Part shown: piece after piece, positions 20,740-33,268 of the stretch
How the letters are laid out: every line of letters starts with the position of its first letter
How positions within the stretch are numbered: position 1 is the stretch's first letter
NCBI RefSeq assembly: GCF_046630445.1
Contig: NC_092341.1
Span: 255,779,501 to 255,843,500, forward strand
Direction of reading: 5' to 3'
DNA: 64,000 bases
Source of the DNA: Rutidosis leptorrhynchoides
Taxonomy: Eukaryota; Streptophyta; Magnoliopsida; Asterales; Asteraceae
Notes under the pieces: model-generated
Seen by the model: only the letters and a program-made list of their open reading frames with translations
Told to the model about the DNA's origin: nothing
The model's database searches: none
Translations under genes and position numbers: made by a program

Positions 20740-22900
20740 CAGGTTGTAGGGAATTAGGCTGCATTGATGTCGTTACCCGAGTCAATAGGGTGCATTAGTG
20801 AGTCTAGTCTACAGCCCGGCCTATAATGTATTATTATATGTGATTATTTGCATCGTATTGGTATGTATATTGTTATCATACATACATCCCTATTATGTTT
20901 AACTCCCATTCCAATTTAAACGTAGTCTCCGACTCGTGCGAACTTATCCTTATAAGAACACCTCGGGTAGTGAAACCGAGGGGTGTCATTCTTGACTTCT
21001 GAAATTCTCGACATTTCTATGTCATCTATTATGGTTATGTATATATAATGTTTGAGTTATCTTACGCGAGATGTCATTCTTGACTTCTAAATGCTCGGCA
21101 TTTCAATGTCAGCTATTATGTTTAGGTATATAACATTCTTGTTATATTACGTGTCTTTGTGCCGTTGTGCCGTTGTGCTTTGGTTTTTGAGCCGGAAGAC
21201 GTCATTCTTGACTTTTAGAGATTTTTGGCACTTTGAAGACATTTCTATGTCATTGTTACTCCTATTTGTTACTTATGATGTTTTGTCTCTTGTGCTATCC
21301 TTAGCACATTGTTTAAGAAAATGTTTTAGAGAAATTGTGTGGAAATCCGAAGTTGATCGCGTGTCCTGACCTCATGTAGTGCTATTGGAATGGAGCTATG
21401 AATTAGTGAAATATAATGGCGTCAGGCCAACGTGATTATATTACGTTAATTCATAAAGAAGTCCCAATATTGTGACATGAGGAATAGAAAGCGAGTCAAA
21501 GAAAATTTTTACACTACTCATTCAGAAATTCTGATGTATTACATGGGTAGGGAAGATATTTATTATCTTATTTGTTGATATACGAGAAGCTCGTTTTAAT
21601 CAGATTATCTATCTCATGCCCTATCCTCCATAACTCGCTTGTTAGCAACTGCTTCGCTCGGGAACAGTTTTGGCCCAAGGACTTCTGTCCTGATAATAGT
21701 CAAAATAACATTTAACTCATTGGTTTACATGACCTCGTAACATTTGTTGGTCAAATGTCGCACGGCGATTCAAGTCATTTACTCAATCTTTCACGATCTT
21801 ACTTCAACTTGTAACCTCTGAAATACAGATACTCTGTTTATCATCGGGAGTTTTACACATTTGTTTAATTAGGCGGTTCTCACGGGATTTATGGGTGAAT
21901 AGATATAATGAAATATTTTGTCATGTATACAATTTATAAAAATCATATATGTATATATGGATTCAAATGAATAAATTTACCCTTACCTATTTTGGCTAGT
22001 ATATACTAAATTATACCTACAAAATTATTTTAAGACCACTCATTTATTGAGCTGTTTTGACTAAGTCAATTTGTTTTATATAAAATGGTACACGTTGTAC
22101 ATACTTCTAAATTTACTAAGAACTTCATTCCGTTTATGTTGTCACATCAAATGTTTAAAGCTTTTTCAAAACTCCTTTGATTGATTTTATCAAATTTTCG
22201 CATTACCCTACAGAGTGTTTGGATCACAGTTCTTCTCATCCTCCGTTTAAGGATGAAACTTACCCTTAAGTTTATTGATAGAAACTCTTACACCACTTTG
22301 GATTCCGCTTTTACAAAATTTGTAGGAAAGTCTTTGCGCTCATAAAATTTTCCCCTCTTATGGTTGGACATGGCCGAAATGCGGGCCGATAAATCAATTT
22401 TCTGGGGTACACTCGGTGGTCACCCTATTGTAGAAAAGGCGTTAGGTGGGTTTCTACCCCAACTGTTGTTATAGTGGGTATCATGCATATATATTTCACT
22501 AGACCGTTTGAGGAGTTTCTACTTTTAATATTCGCTGTCAACCACAACACCCTCATAAACATCAATCCTAAGATTCAATACTTTGAGGTGCACGAAATTA
22601 TTTTTGGAGATTCATCTCACCTAGAGGCGGCCATTATGTATAACCCATGATTCACGTTCTTTTCATCTGCTCATAAATTTAAGAATATGGATGAATCCTA
22701 GATTTCCCCGCTCATTGTACAAGGAAGTACACTCTCGTTGAAATATCACACATTTCGTACGTCTTCCTTTCGGAAATGTAATGAAAATTTACTTTGAAGT
22801 CCATGATCCTCGTTATCTCCTTTGAGAGAATTGCCTTAAATATCTATGCCACCGATGTGACTACTCCATATATTTCTTCCTTCATTGTTGCAACTATATT
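20740..22900 (+). other. Element D leader and lost gag region
   Basis: About 2.1 kb where gag and protease should lie, without any recognisable Gag. Three imperfect direct repeats start with GTCATTCTTGACTT at about 20986, 21070 and 21200. A stem-loop at 21410-21442 has a 17-nt loop ending GGCCAACGTG, matching the leader of element B. The rest has no coding frame I can support. Confidence 0.55.
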
Positions 22901-25563
22901 TCATTCGTCCTAGTTCGTCCCCTTAGGGAGCTTCTGTTTTGTTTGTTAAGAACAAAGGTGGTTCATTCCGATGGTGTATTAATTATCGCGCATTGAACAA
23001 GCTTACAATTAAGAACCGTTATCCTCTTCCGAGAATTGATGATCTGTTCGATCAACTTCAAGGTTCATCCATTTATTCTAAGATTGATCTTCGTTCCGGT
23101 TATCACCAATTGCGCGTTAAAGAAACTGATATTCCGAAACTCGCTTTCCGTACTCGTTATGGTCACTTCGAATTCCTTGTTATGCCGTTCGGATTGATAA
23201 ATGCACCTGCTGTGTTCATGGACCCCATGAACCGTGTGTGTAGACCCTATCTGGACAAATTCGTTATTGTTTTCATCGACGACATCCTTATTTATTTTAA
23301 GAGTGATGAGGAGCACGAAGAACATTTGAGGTTGGTGCTTGATTTATTGAGAAAAGAAGAGTTGTACACTAAGTTCTCTAAGTGTGCCTTCTGATTAAGA
23401 GAAGTTCAATTCCTTGGACATATTATTAGTAAATAGGGAATACAAGTTGATCCTGCTAAGATTGAGGTGATTAAGAAGTGGGAGATTCCGAAAACTCCTA
23501 CTCAGATTCGTCAGTTCCTAGGTTTGGCAGGCTATTATAGAAGGTTCATTCAAGATTTTTCACGAGTAGCAAAACCTCTGACTGCTTTAACGCATAAGGG
23601 GAAGAAGTACGAGTGAAAGTATGAACAAGAGTCTGCTTTCCAAACTCTAAAGGAGAAGTTAACTTCTGCATCGATATTATCACTACCTGAGGGTAATGAT
23701 GATTTTGTTATCTGTTGTGATGCTTCGTGTCAAGACATTGGTTGTGTTTTGATGCAGCGAAAGAAAGTCATTGCATATGCATCACGTCAGTTGAAGATTC
23801 ACGAATAGAATTATACAACCCATGATTTAGAATTGGAAGCTGTTGTGTTTACGCTCAAGATTTGGAGACATTATCTTTATGGGGTCAAAAGTACAGTGTA
23901 CACTGATCATAAAAGTCTTCAACATATCCTTGACAAAAAAAAAAAACAGTTGAATATGAGGCAACGAAGATAGGTTGAGACGTTGCATGATTATGATTAC
24001 GAACTTCTGTATCATCCGGGGAAGACCAATGTTATGGCCGATACGTTAAGTCATAAAGAGAGGACTGAACCTCGTATGTTTAGGGCCTTGAATATGACCA
24101 TTTGAACAAACCTCGCAAGGCAGATTCTTGCAGTTCAACAAGAAGCCTTGAAGGAGAATAATTTTGTAACGGGAAGGTCCGAGGCTTGAGTAAACAGTTA
24201 GATGTACGAACCGATGATACTCGGTATTTTGGGAGACATCTTTGGGTTCCGGAGTTTGGTGATCTGTGACAACTTGTTTTAGATGAGGCTCATAAGTCTA
24301 GGTACTCTATTCATCCTGGTTCAGGAAAGATGTATCATGATCTTAAGGAGCTGTATTGGTGGCCTAATTTGAAAGCTGAGGTGGCTACGTATGTGGCTAA
24401 GTGTTTGACCTGCGCTAAGGTTAAAGCTGAACATCAGAACCGTCAGGACTTTTGGTGCAACCTGAAATTCTCGAGTGGAAGTGGGAAGGTATTACGATGG
24501 ATTTTATTACTAAATTACCGAGAGTTGCGGGTGGCTATGATACCATTTGGGTGATTGTTGATCGACTCACTAAGTCAACTCACTTTTTTCCGATTAAGGA
24601 AACGGATTCGATGGAGAAGCTTACTCGTTCGTATTTGAAGGAGATTGTTTCTAGACATGGTGTTCCTGTATCTATTATTTCAGATCGAGACAGCCGATTT
24701 GTATCAAGGTTTTGGCGATCCTTACAGGAAGTCTTAGGAACTAAGTTAGATATGAGCACCGCTTATCATCCCCAGACGGATGGTCAGAGTGAAAGGACCA
24801 TTCAAATGTTAGAAGACATGTTACGAGCATGTGTTATTGATTTTGGTAATGGGTGGGATAGGTATTTGTCACTAGCTGAATTTTATTATAATAACAGCTA
24901 TCATGCAAGTATTAAAGCCGCACCATTTGAAGCTCTGTATGGTTGAAAGTGTAGGTCTCCTGTCTGTTGGAATGAGGTTGGGGATGCTCAACTCACAGGT
25001 CCAGAAATTATTCATGAGACTACCGAGAAGATCGTACAGATTAAGGAAAGATTGAGAACTGACAGAAGTCGGTAAAAGAGCTATGCCAATAAGAGAAGAA
25101 ACGATATTGAATTTCAGGTCGGTGATCGTGTTATGTTGAAGGTATCACCTTGGAAGGGGGGATACGTTTTGGAAAAAAAGGGAAAGTTGAATCCTCATTT
25201 TGTTGAACCTTTTGAGATTATTGAGAGAGTTGGACCAGTGGCTTATCGTTTGAAATAGCCACAAGAACTCAGTACTATTCATGACGTTTTTCGTGTAGCT
25301 AATTTAAAGAAGTGTTTGGCCGAGGCCGATAAGACTATTTCTCTGGAGGAACTTAATGTTGATAAGCAACTTCATTTTATTGAGGAACCTGTCGAAATTA
25401 TGGATCGAGAGGTTAAGACTCTTAAACCGAGTAGGATTCCTATTGTTTGAGTTAGATGGAACGCCAGACACGGTCCCGAGTTCACTTGGGAGCGTGAAGA
25501 TCAGATGAAGCAGAAGTACCCGCATTTGTTCTCAGATGCTGAGTCAACCCCTGCACCTGCTTA
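22900..25563 (+). pseudogene. pol: Element D pol (RT, RNase H, integrase, chromodomain-like tail)
   Basis: Reverse transcriptase is readable at 22939-23394: [27 protein letters not shown] and FIDDILIYF, with the catalytic DD kept. RNase H continues to about 24060 with VICCDASCQDIGC-like and YTDHKSLQ-like motifs. The integrase zinc-binding region ([11 protein letters not shown] ... [11 protein letters not shown]) and DDE core ([32 protein letters not shown]) lie at 24310-24946. The end, near FTWEREDQM, resembles the chromodomain of Tekay-type chromoviruses, which targets integration to chromatin. Many stops and some frameshifts make it inactive. Confidence 0.88.
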
Positions 25564-25598
25564 AATTTCGGGACGAAATTTCCGTAACGGGAAGGTAC
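25563..25598 (+). other. Element D pre-LTR palindrome and polypurine tract
   Basis: AAATTTCG-GGA-CGAAATTT is a perfect 8-bp inverted repeat at 25563-25581. A purine-rich GTAACGGGAAGGTAC follows directly before the 3' LTR and probably serves as the plus-strand primer. Confidence 0.6.
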
Positions 25599-28500
25599 TG
25601 TCACGACCCTACTTTTTCCGTTATCTTTTACCGTTAATTATTTAATGACCGTTAACTGTTATTCGTGCCACGTCATTTCTATGACCTATATTATTATTTT
25701 TGTAATAATATATTAATTATTATGTGTTATGTGAATATTTATATTCATATTTTAAGTTATACGTTTCTACGTGTCGCGGATTTCTATCGGGCGAATCTTT
25801 TCGGTTTTCAAACCAACGGTCAAGCTTTTGGGATTTTTAAGTCCTAATTATTTTAAATATGATATTTTGATGTCATATGATTATATATAGTGGTTATATA
25901 TTTTATTCGTTGCGTATTTGTTATCTCTCCGAATATTTAATCGCGTAGCGGTATTTTCGCATTGCGGGCTTCGTTCGGGCATTCAGGCCACAAGAAAATA
26001 CTCTTAGCATCAAGTTGGCCCACAAGTGGGGCCCACCCTTCATATTTCAGCCAAAATCATCAAGGGGAGGGGGGTATTGTGCCAATTTTTGAAAGATTAG
26101 ATTACATGATCAAAATTGGCTCATTTCTTTCATTTAACCTAATCATTTTTTTTTCTCTCTTCTCCTTCCTCCTCTCTTCTTGTTGCCGTCACCACCACCA
26201 TATACAATCATCATCATCTTCATTTTTCAAGCTTAAAGAATTAGGGCTTTTATCATTTCCGGATTCTACTCTTCGTTCTCTACGCGACTACATCCTTTGT
26301 TCTTCGATTGGGGTATATTCATGAACCCTAATTTTTCAATTATTATTCATTTCTACTGATTATGTTGGTATTTGATGTTATTATGATAGTATAGCACTTG
26401 TTTATTGTTGTATTGATGATTGTATGCGTAGAATTGCTCGATTATACATGTTTTCGGTTTGATAAAACTAGGACAGCAGCTATTTCGTGTATTTCTGATA
26501 TTGTGACTGTTATAAGAGTTAAAATAAAGTATCTAGATGAGTTCCTCTCATCAAGATATTAATTTTAGACTCCTGATTCATGTCGTTTCGATTCCCGGAG
26601 CCCTAGATATGATCAAAGTGGTATTTTGTTAAGATTGAAATGTGATATTGGTATGAACCAGGTTTGGTCAGACTTTATGACCATATTTGGTGACTTTAGG
26701 GTGTGTTAGTGTGTTAGGACTGATGGTGGGGTGAACTTTCATGTTCGGGTCATCTCAATCCGAGCCACGAATCACCCGTTACGTCTAAAACACGTTTTTG
26801 ATTGAATTGAAGTTCCAAGTAGTGTAATGGCTGTACATCACGACTTGTGGACTATTATTGGGGTGTTCTTGAGTGTATCAAAGTGTCGGGTGGTTTGCTT
26901 AGGCGGATATATATGTAAGGCTCGCCGAAAACCGACACCCGGGGCTCAGGATACGACCCGATGAACTTTTGATTTAAAACTTATGACTAATTATTAAACT
27001 TAAGATATAAATAATGGATTTCATTATCATTTAATTACTTATGATAAAAAAAGGTAATTATTATTATTTACAACTTATGATATATATTTATTATATCATT
27101 TAATTAATACTTATGATTTAATTAACATTTTAATTAAACATATGATTAATAATACTTCATTATTAATGGAAAATACTTATGATAAGTATTAAACTTATAT
27201 TATGAGATTATTATAATAAGACTTATAATAAGGATTAATTAATTATTTAATTATTATAAGGCTTAGTTATTATTTAATTATAATTTAATTATTAAATACT
27301 TATGATTTAATAATTATAATTAAAAACTTATGATATGATTAATAATTCATTATTAATTAATAATACTTATGATATGATTTAAAATTTATTATTAATTAAT
27401 AATACTTATATTATGACTAATATTTAATTAATTAATTAAATACTTATGTTATATTAATTATATCATTTAAACTTATATTAACTTTAATAAATCATTTTAA
27501 TTTAATTAAACTTATGTTATGACATAATTAGACATATTTAACTTTAATAAACGTTATAACTTATATTATTTTTATAACTTACACTTTGAAAATTAACGTT
27601 GACTATGTTTGACCAAGGTTGACTTTTGAGTTGACTTTCGGTTGACTTTGACTTTCGGTTGACTTTTGTTGACTTTCTAATTAAGGAAATTTTCCTAACT
27701 TATAAACTTTCCTAAAATAGCAACTTTCTAAATTTGGAAACTTTCCAAAAATAGAAACTTTCCAAAAATAGAAACTTTTCAAAAATAAAAACTTTCCAAA
27801 AATAGAAACTTTCTAAAAATAGAAACTTTCTAAAAATGGAAACCTGGTAAAAATAGAAACTTTCTAAAAATAGAAAGTGTGTGTCCGTACGCTGTTCCGA
27901 TCAAACCGATGCATGTTGAGTATTGTTCTATGTCTACTTGCAACATGTACAATAGCTATCATACTAAGACTTGACCTAAGTTAGTTATTTATATCGACCT
28001 GCTTTATTTATAGGTCGACGTTGTGATCATTCCTGATCACTTTACTTCGATTGTTGTTCGCTTATATGTGTGGTTACTTCGTTTGCTATTAAGGTGAGTT
28101 ATAGTCCCATTTTTCTATTTAAATCTTTTGGGATGAGAATACATGCAATTTATTTTATATTTTGGACACAAGTGGAGGTTGGTTTAAATTATTCATTATG
28201 AGTTGAACAAAAATATTCCCTAGTCTGGTAACTGTAATCACTGGTTTCTACTGGTGAACGCGAATCCTATGGATAGATCTATCGGGTTTGACAACCCCAT
28301 TTCGAGCTAGTCGCGCTAGCAATTTATAATCGGAATGTTTAGTACTTCGTAATTTGTTGTAGATACACTTGTTCAGTGTATATTATTTATTGTGTTTGGC
28401 AAGGGTAAATAAATGGTTAAGTGGTTACCAGGTGGCTCACGGTAAATGGAATAATGTTTTTATATGTTTTCTAGCATATAATTTTGTGGTCCAAAAAGGA

Positions 28501-28930
28501 GATTTTATGTTTTCAAACATAAATTTTTACGATTTAAATTAAATATTGTTTGAAATATTAAACCTATAATTCACTCAACATTTTTGTTGACAGTTACTCG
28601 CATGTTTTATTCTCAGGTTCATGATTGATTGCTTCCGCTGTGCTTAGAGAGTCTGCATATTTATGATGGCAGCTTTTGTTAAACATTAACTTGCATTCTA
28701 ATTCGTTACATTAAATAGTGGGTGTTTGTTGACTTTGTTTTGGTCAACTTTTGGTTAAAATATTTATGTATAGTTTTTCTAAACTTATACATTTCAGTAG
28801 ATTTCCTTTATAGGAAATTATTTTTAAATAAAGAATGCAAGGTTGTTTTATTAAATCCATATAGAGTTTCGATCAAGCTGTGTGACCAAGATAACGATGG
28901 TCGTCAAGTGTACTTTGACGGGTCGTTAAA
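25599..28930 (+). repeat. Element D 3' LTR
   Basis: 3332 bp, collinear with 17425-20725 apart from scattered substitutions and small indels. It holds the same TTGAC cluster, 17-bp unit array and putative intron (28094-28616). Confidence 0.92.
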
Positions 28931-28935
28931 CTATT
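28931..28935. other. Target site duplication of element D, right copy
   Basis: CTATT, identical to 17420-17424. Confidence 0.85.
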
Positions 28936-30158
28936 CATCCCGGTGCTACTAAGATGTATAAAGATTTGAAACGTGATTACTGGTGGCTTGGTATAAAGCG
29001 TGATATCGTAAAATATGTTCAGAATTGTATGACTTGTTTGCAGGTCAAAGGTGAACATCAACAACCATATGGGAAACTCCAACCTTTGGAAATACCTGTA
29101 TGAAAGTGGGAGCGAATCACAATGGATCTAATTACTAAATTGCCGAGAACCCCTAGACAAAATGATGCTATTTAGGTTATTGTAGATCGGTTGACGAAGA
29201 GTGCCTTATTCTTACCGATCCGGGAATCTTCATCATCAGAAGTATTATCGAAGCTTTACCTTCGGGAAGTTGTTGCTCGACACAAGTACCAATTTGTATT
29301 GTATCTGATCGAGATACCCGATTTACTTCTCGATTTTGGAGAAAATTTCAAGAGGAATTGGGTACACAACTACATATTAGTACAGCTCTCCACCCCCAAA
29401 CGGATGGTCAGAGTGAGCGTACCATCCAAACGCTAGAAGATATGTTACGAGCTTGTGCTATAGATTTCGGTGGTAGCTGGGATGATCACCTCCGTTAGAG
29501 GAGTTTTCCTATAATAATAGTTTCCATTCATCTATTGGAATGCCTCCATAAAAAATTTTGTATGGGAGAAAGTGTCGAACTCTGATCTGTTGGGGCGAAG
29601 TAGGCCAGAAAGAGATTTGTAGTACAGATGTGGTGCAGCAAACCACGGAGAAAATTGATCAAATTCGTGAACGTCTAAAAATGGCCCAAGATAGGAAAAA
29701 ATCTTATGCAGACAAACGTAGGAGACCTATAAAATTTGAAGTTGGGGATAAAGTGATGTTAAAGGTTTCACCATGGAAAGGAATTATACGCTTCCGCAAA
29801 CGGGGAAAGCTCAGTCCAAGATATATTGGACCATTCAAAATTGTAGCACGTTTTAGAAAAGTTGCTTACAGATTATCTCTACCCGAAGAGCGTAATTCAA
29901 TTCATGATATGTTTCATGTGTCTCAATTGAGAAAGTGCTTAGTTGATGAAGCCACTTATGTACCCTTCCCCGAAATTGAAGTAGATGATAAGTTGAGATA
30001 TGTAAAAGAACCAATCAAGATAATAGATCAATAGACAAAGCAATTGAGACGTACGTCCATTTCTCAACTCAAAGTCCAGTGGCAACATAGAAAGGGGGAC
30101 AAATTTACTTGGGAGCCCGAAGAATGGATGATGGTATATTATCCCGCAATATACCAAG
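28936..30158 (+). pseudogene. pol: Element B integrase and chromodomain tail
   Basis: This continues the frame cut at 17424. The zinc-binding part HPGATKMYKDLKRDYWW ... CMTCLQVKGEH comes first, then the DDE core ([26 protein letters not shown]) and the C-terminal part at 29558-30034 (FEVGDKVMLKVSPWKG, FKIVARF, MFHVSQLRKC). A chromodomain-like WEPEEWM follows near 30110. Stops occur at 29101 and 29173, where the family has Trp codons, plus later frameshifts. The reading ends where the LTR of element E starts at 30159. The 3' LTR of B is not present. Confidence 0.85.
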
Positions 30159-31702
30159 TGATATGGCCGAAATGGACGGTTTTATTTGTGCGGTGTCGTT
30201 TGGTTGCAACACGTCAGTGCAGTCTGACTACAGGCATATACGTTCATACGGCTCATCCAATTGAGCGACTCGGTTGGGTGACGTATTAACATTCCACAAA
30301 GGTCTAAACTTTCTTAAGCATAATAGAATACAAGGTTTACCATATCCGAGAGACGTGATGTGTTTCAATGCTTTCGTTAATGATTGGTTTTAAAAGATAG
30401 TTAGGCCCTTAAAAAGAGTTCAACCATAAAGAACACCATGACCAAGTCAGGTTGACTTCCATGAACACGTTCAGTTATCCTAACGGTCCAATCCTTTATG
30501 TGTTTAAACAAACAGTTCCTTAATTAACTAAGAATCCCTCAATCGGGGTGCAATGCTTGAGACCGCGTTATGGTGCAGTGTACTAATCAACACTGACCAT
30601 GTTCCATGGCCTTACTTAGCAGAGGTACAGCTTATAACAACCATTGTGCTTCAGCATGCACATACGAAGTTTATATGTTTGGTGACTATACTAGCATGGT
30701 CTGGGACTGACAATGTACTAAGGGTCTAGTCAGATGTTTCACTACGAAAGAGTCCTCAGTCAGAATCCAAAGCTTGATAGACTTACTACAACCGGTGTGC
30801 CTCAGTCGATCTTACGTTGTATCTGATAGACTTTTCTTACCAAGGGGTGACACAGAGAGTGTACTCTGAATCGGGGTTCGCGACTTCCCAATAACAGAGC
30901 CAATAACTACGTTCTATTAGTTGGAAAAGCGATTGAGTTTAAAGCTTAATCGGAAAGCATTTTAACAACATACACAAACCATAACATTAGTTCGGCATTA
31001 TAACGGCTTACATCATAACATACACTAAAGATAACTACTCGCTAATCATGGCAACAACATCACAGAACATAACGATAGAAGACAATATATAAAGATAAAG
31101 GATAGAAGTACCAGTAGATTAAACGAGTTTCGAATACAAAAGTGACAACTTCAAACTCCAGACTGCTCCTAATACAATATTCGGCGTTCTTCTCCGGGTA
31201 CTAGGTTTCCCGCACGGAGTCGAAGACCTTGAAAGTATGACTAATGTTGTACAAGAGAGAGAAAAAAGTGAATTGAAGTGTGTGTTGGAATGAATGACAA
31301 AAACCCTTTAAATAAGCAAGAAATTTGCCTGCAAACGACTGGCAGGCCGTTTGGCAAGCCGTTTGGCAGGCCGTTTGCAGGGACCATTTGCCAGACCAAG
31401 CCGTTTGCAGGGGCCGTTTAACTTGAACGTGTGGTAGGCCGTTTGTGAGCCAGGCAGGCAGTTTGGCAAGTCATTTGGCTTGCTGATTCCCTGGATCGTA
31501 ACTTGATTTCTTGTCTTTCACCGTTTTCGCTCTAAAATCTTCGTTTTAGCTCCGATTCTCTTGATTCTTTTTGCACCGTCTTCGTAATCACTTGTTCTTC
31601 AATTGTAACCGATGAAGGGGGTATTTTACCGATAAAGTTCGAATCTTTCTTGTTTTTGGGCCTTAATACCGGGGTAAAAACGTGACTTTTTAGCCGATAT
31701 CA
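30159..31702 (-). repeat. Element E 3' LTR
   Basis: In plus orientation it begins TGATATGGCC and ends GGCCGATATCA. It matches the right LTR closely but lacks a 431-bp segment present there at 37594-38024. A cluster of about 12-bp GCCGTTTG-type repeats lies at 31335-31480. Confidence 0.88.
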
Positions 31703-32296
31703 AATATCCCACACTTAGACTTTGCTTGTCCTCAAGCAAACTCTCATTTTACCTTAAGAAATCTTTTCGGAGTTTCTTTTCTAATAGCCTAAGCAGTTTG
31801 TCTTTTATTATAAGAGCAAAAGATAAGGTGAGTCATCTACATTATGATTGAAAATATCTCCGCAAGCATGCGAGGAGGTTACATGACATAGGCTAGCTTT
31901 CACGGGTCACTTAAATCACACAAGTGTTTATGGTTCCCCTATAGATCTAAGAAATAAATTCACTCATAGCCAGTCATGCTGCACCCATCATCATAGGCTT
32001 GATAAAGACTCAAATCCTTGCTATTAATGTGAGAACGGTAGTAATCTTAGCTTCTAGGTCATTTGTCAATGATGGATAAGAATTTTTAGAGTGGTAGTGA
32101 AGTTATTTTTGAGGGGTTAGAAAAAAAAGAGAGGGTGATATAGTCCATATGCAGACTTTTATTCGGATAGATAGGAGTGCTGAAATTTTGAGAAGCACTT
32201 TTGAACTTTTCTTCATTCGATAATCATTTTTGGTCAAGTTTTCTTCGACGTTTCTCTTTTATAAATTCTGCTCCTTTTTTCAGAAATTTGAATATT

Positions 32297-32334
<38 letters not shown>

Positions 32335-33268
32335 TATATTTGGAGATTTCATCTTGAGAAACTTTTTGCCGGTAAACTTTTTGAAGACATTTGCCATGAT
32401 ACTTGAGAGGTTTATAACATCCGATTTTCGAAAGGAATCTCATTTTCTGGATTTTCAGGTGATAGTAAAGATGATGTGAGTGTGGTGGTGAAGTGAAGTA
32501 GAAGTAGTGGAGGTGCGAAAGGCTTATTTATTTATTTATTTATTTTTTTGAAAAATGGCTAGCTCTTCTGATTATAACCGAATCACATTTCGCTGCTTTG
32601 GAAATGTAGATGTAAAGCAAGTTCTGATTCTGAGCACAGACATCGGCACTCTCAACGGAAAACAATGAAGCATTAAAGATGAATGCTGGTCTTATTTGGG
32701 TGCCTCACCATAATCAATTTAGGTCAATAATGCCTTAGTCATGCAATGCTCTATTAGCGATTTGGTTCTACCTAGCAAGATATCCACCCGACTTAAGCCT
32801 CACTTTTATTTACAAACGTTTCAAGTTTTCAAAAATACTTTTTCGAAAAGGCTTTCTCTTGTTAAAATTTTTGAAATTTTGCTTAAGAACTTGGAATCTT
32901 TGTAATGGGTTATTTTAATACAGCATAAAAAGATTATACCAACATCCCACACTTAGACGAACATTGTCCTCAATGTTCCTAGTGTATCCCACACTTAGGT
33001 TTTTTAGTTGAAGATTTGGGAGTATTTGTCTAGTGTTTATTTAGATTGGGATCCCACACTTAGTGATAAGCTAGGATGTGGCATAACTTATATTTTTAGC
33101 TTGTAGCGGGAAGAAAGAAGTACCCCTAGTAGATGTTGTTTGTGACGATACTGGCTGGCTTTCAATTCTTGCGTCCCGTCCTTTATTGATCGGCTCATTT
33201 ATCATCCTTTATTCTTCTACTCTACTTTATTGCACGGGTTACCTCCCGAGAAGTGCTTTTGTTTAAGG
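31703..33268 (-). other. Element E 3' non-coding region with repeated polypurine-like motifs
   Basis: No coding frame is seen. The polypurine tract next to the LTR (plus-strand ATCCCACACTTAG near 31706) recurs near 32944, 32986 and 33051. An (AT)n microsatellite lies at 32296-32339 and a short TTTA array at 32525-32545. Confidence 0.6.

Larger units (their letters stand above)
17425..28930 (+). mobile_element. Element D: Tekay/Del-like Ty3/Gypsy chromovirus, degenerate
   Basis: An 11.5-kb element with two long LTRs of 3301 and 3332 bp, a tRNA-iMet primer site at 20728 and a CTATT target duplication, inserted in the integrase of element B. Its pol has gypsy order (RT, RNase H, integrase) and ends in a chromodomain-like tail. 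Gag and most of the protease are not recognisable. The LTRs differ by scattered substitutions and small indels, roughly one to a few percent by eye, so it is clearly older than element C. Confidence 0.92.
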
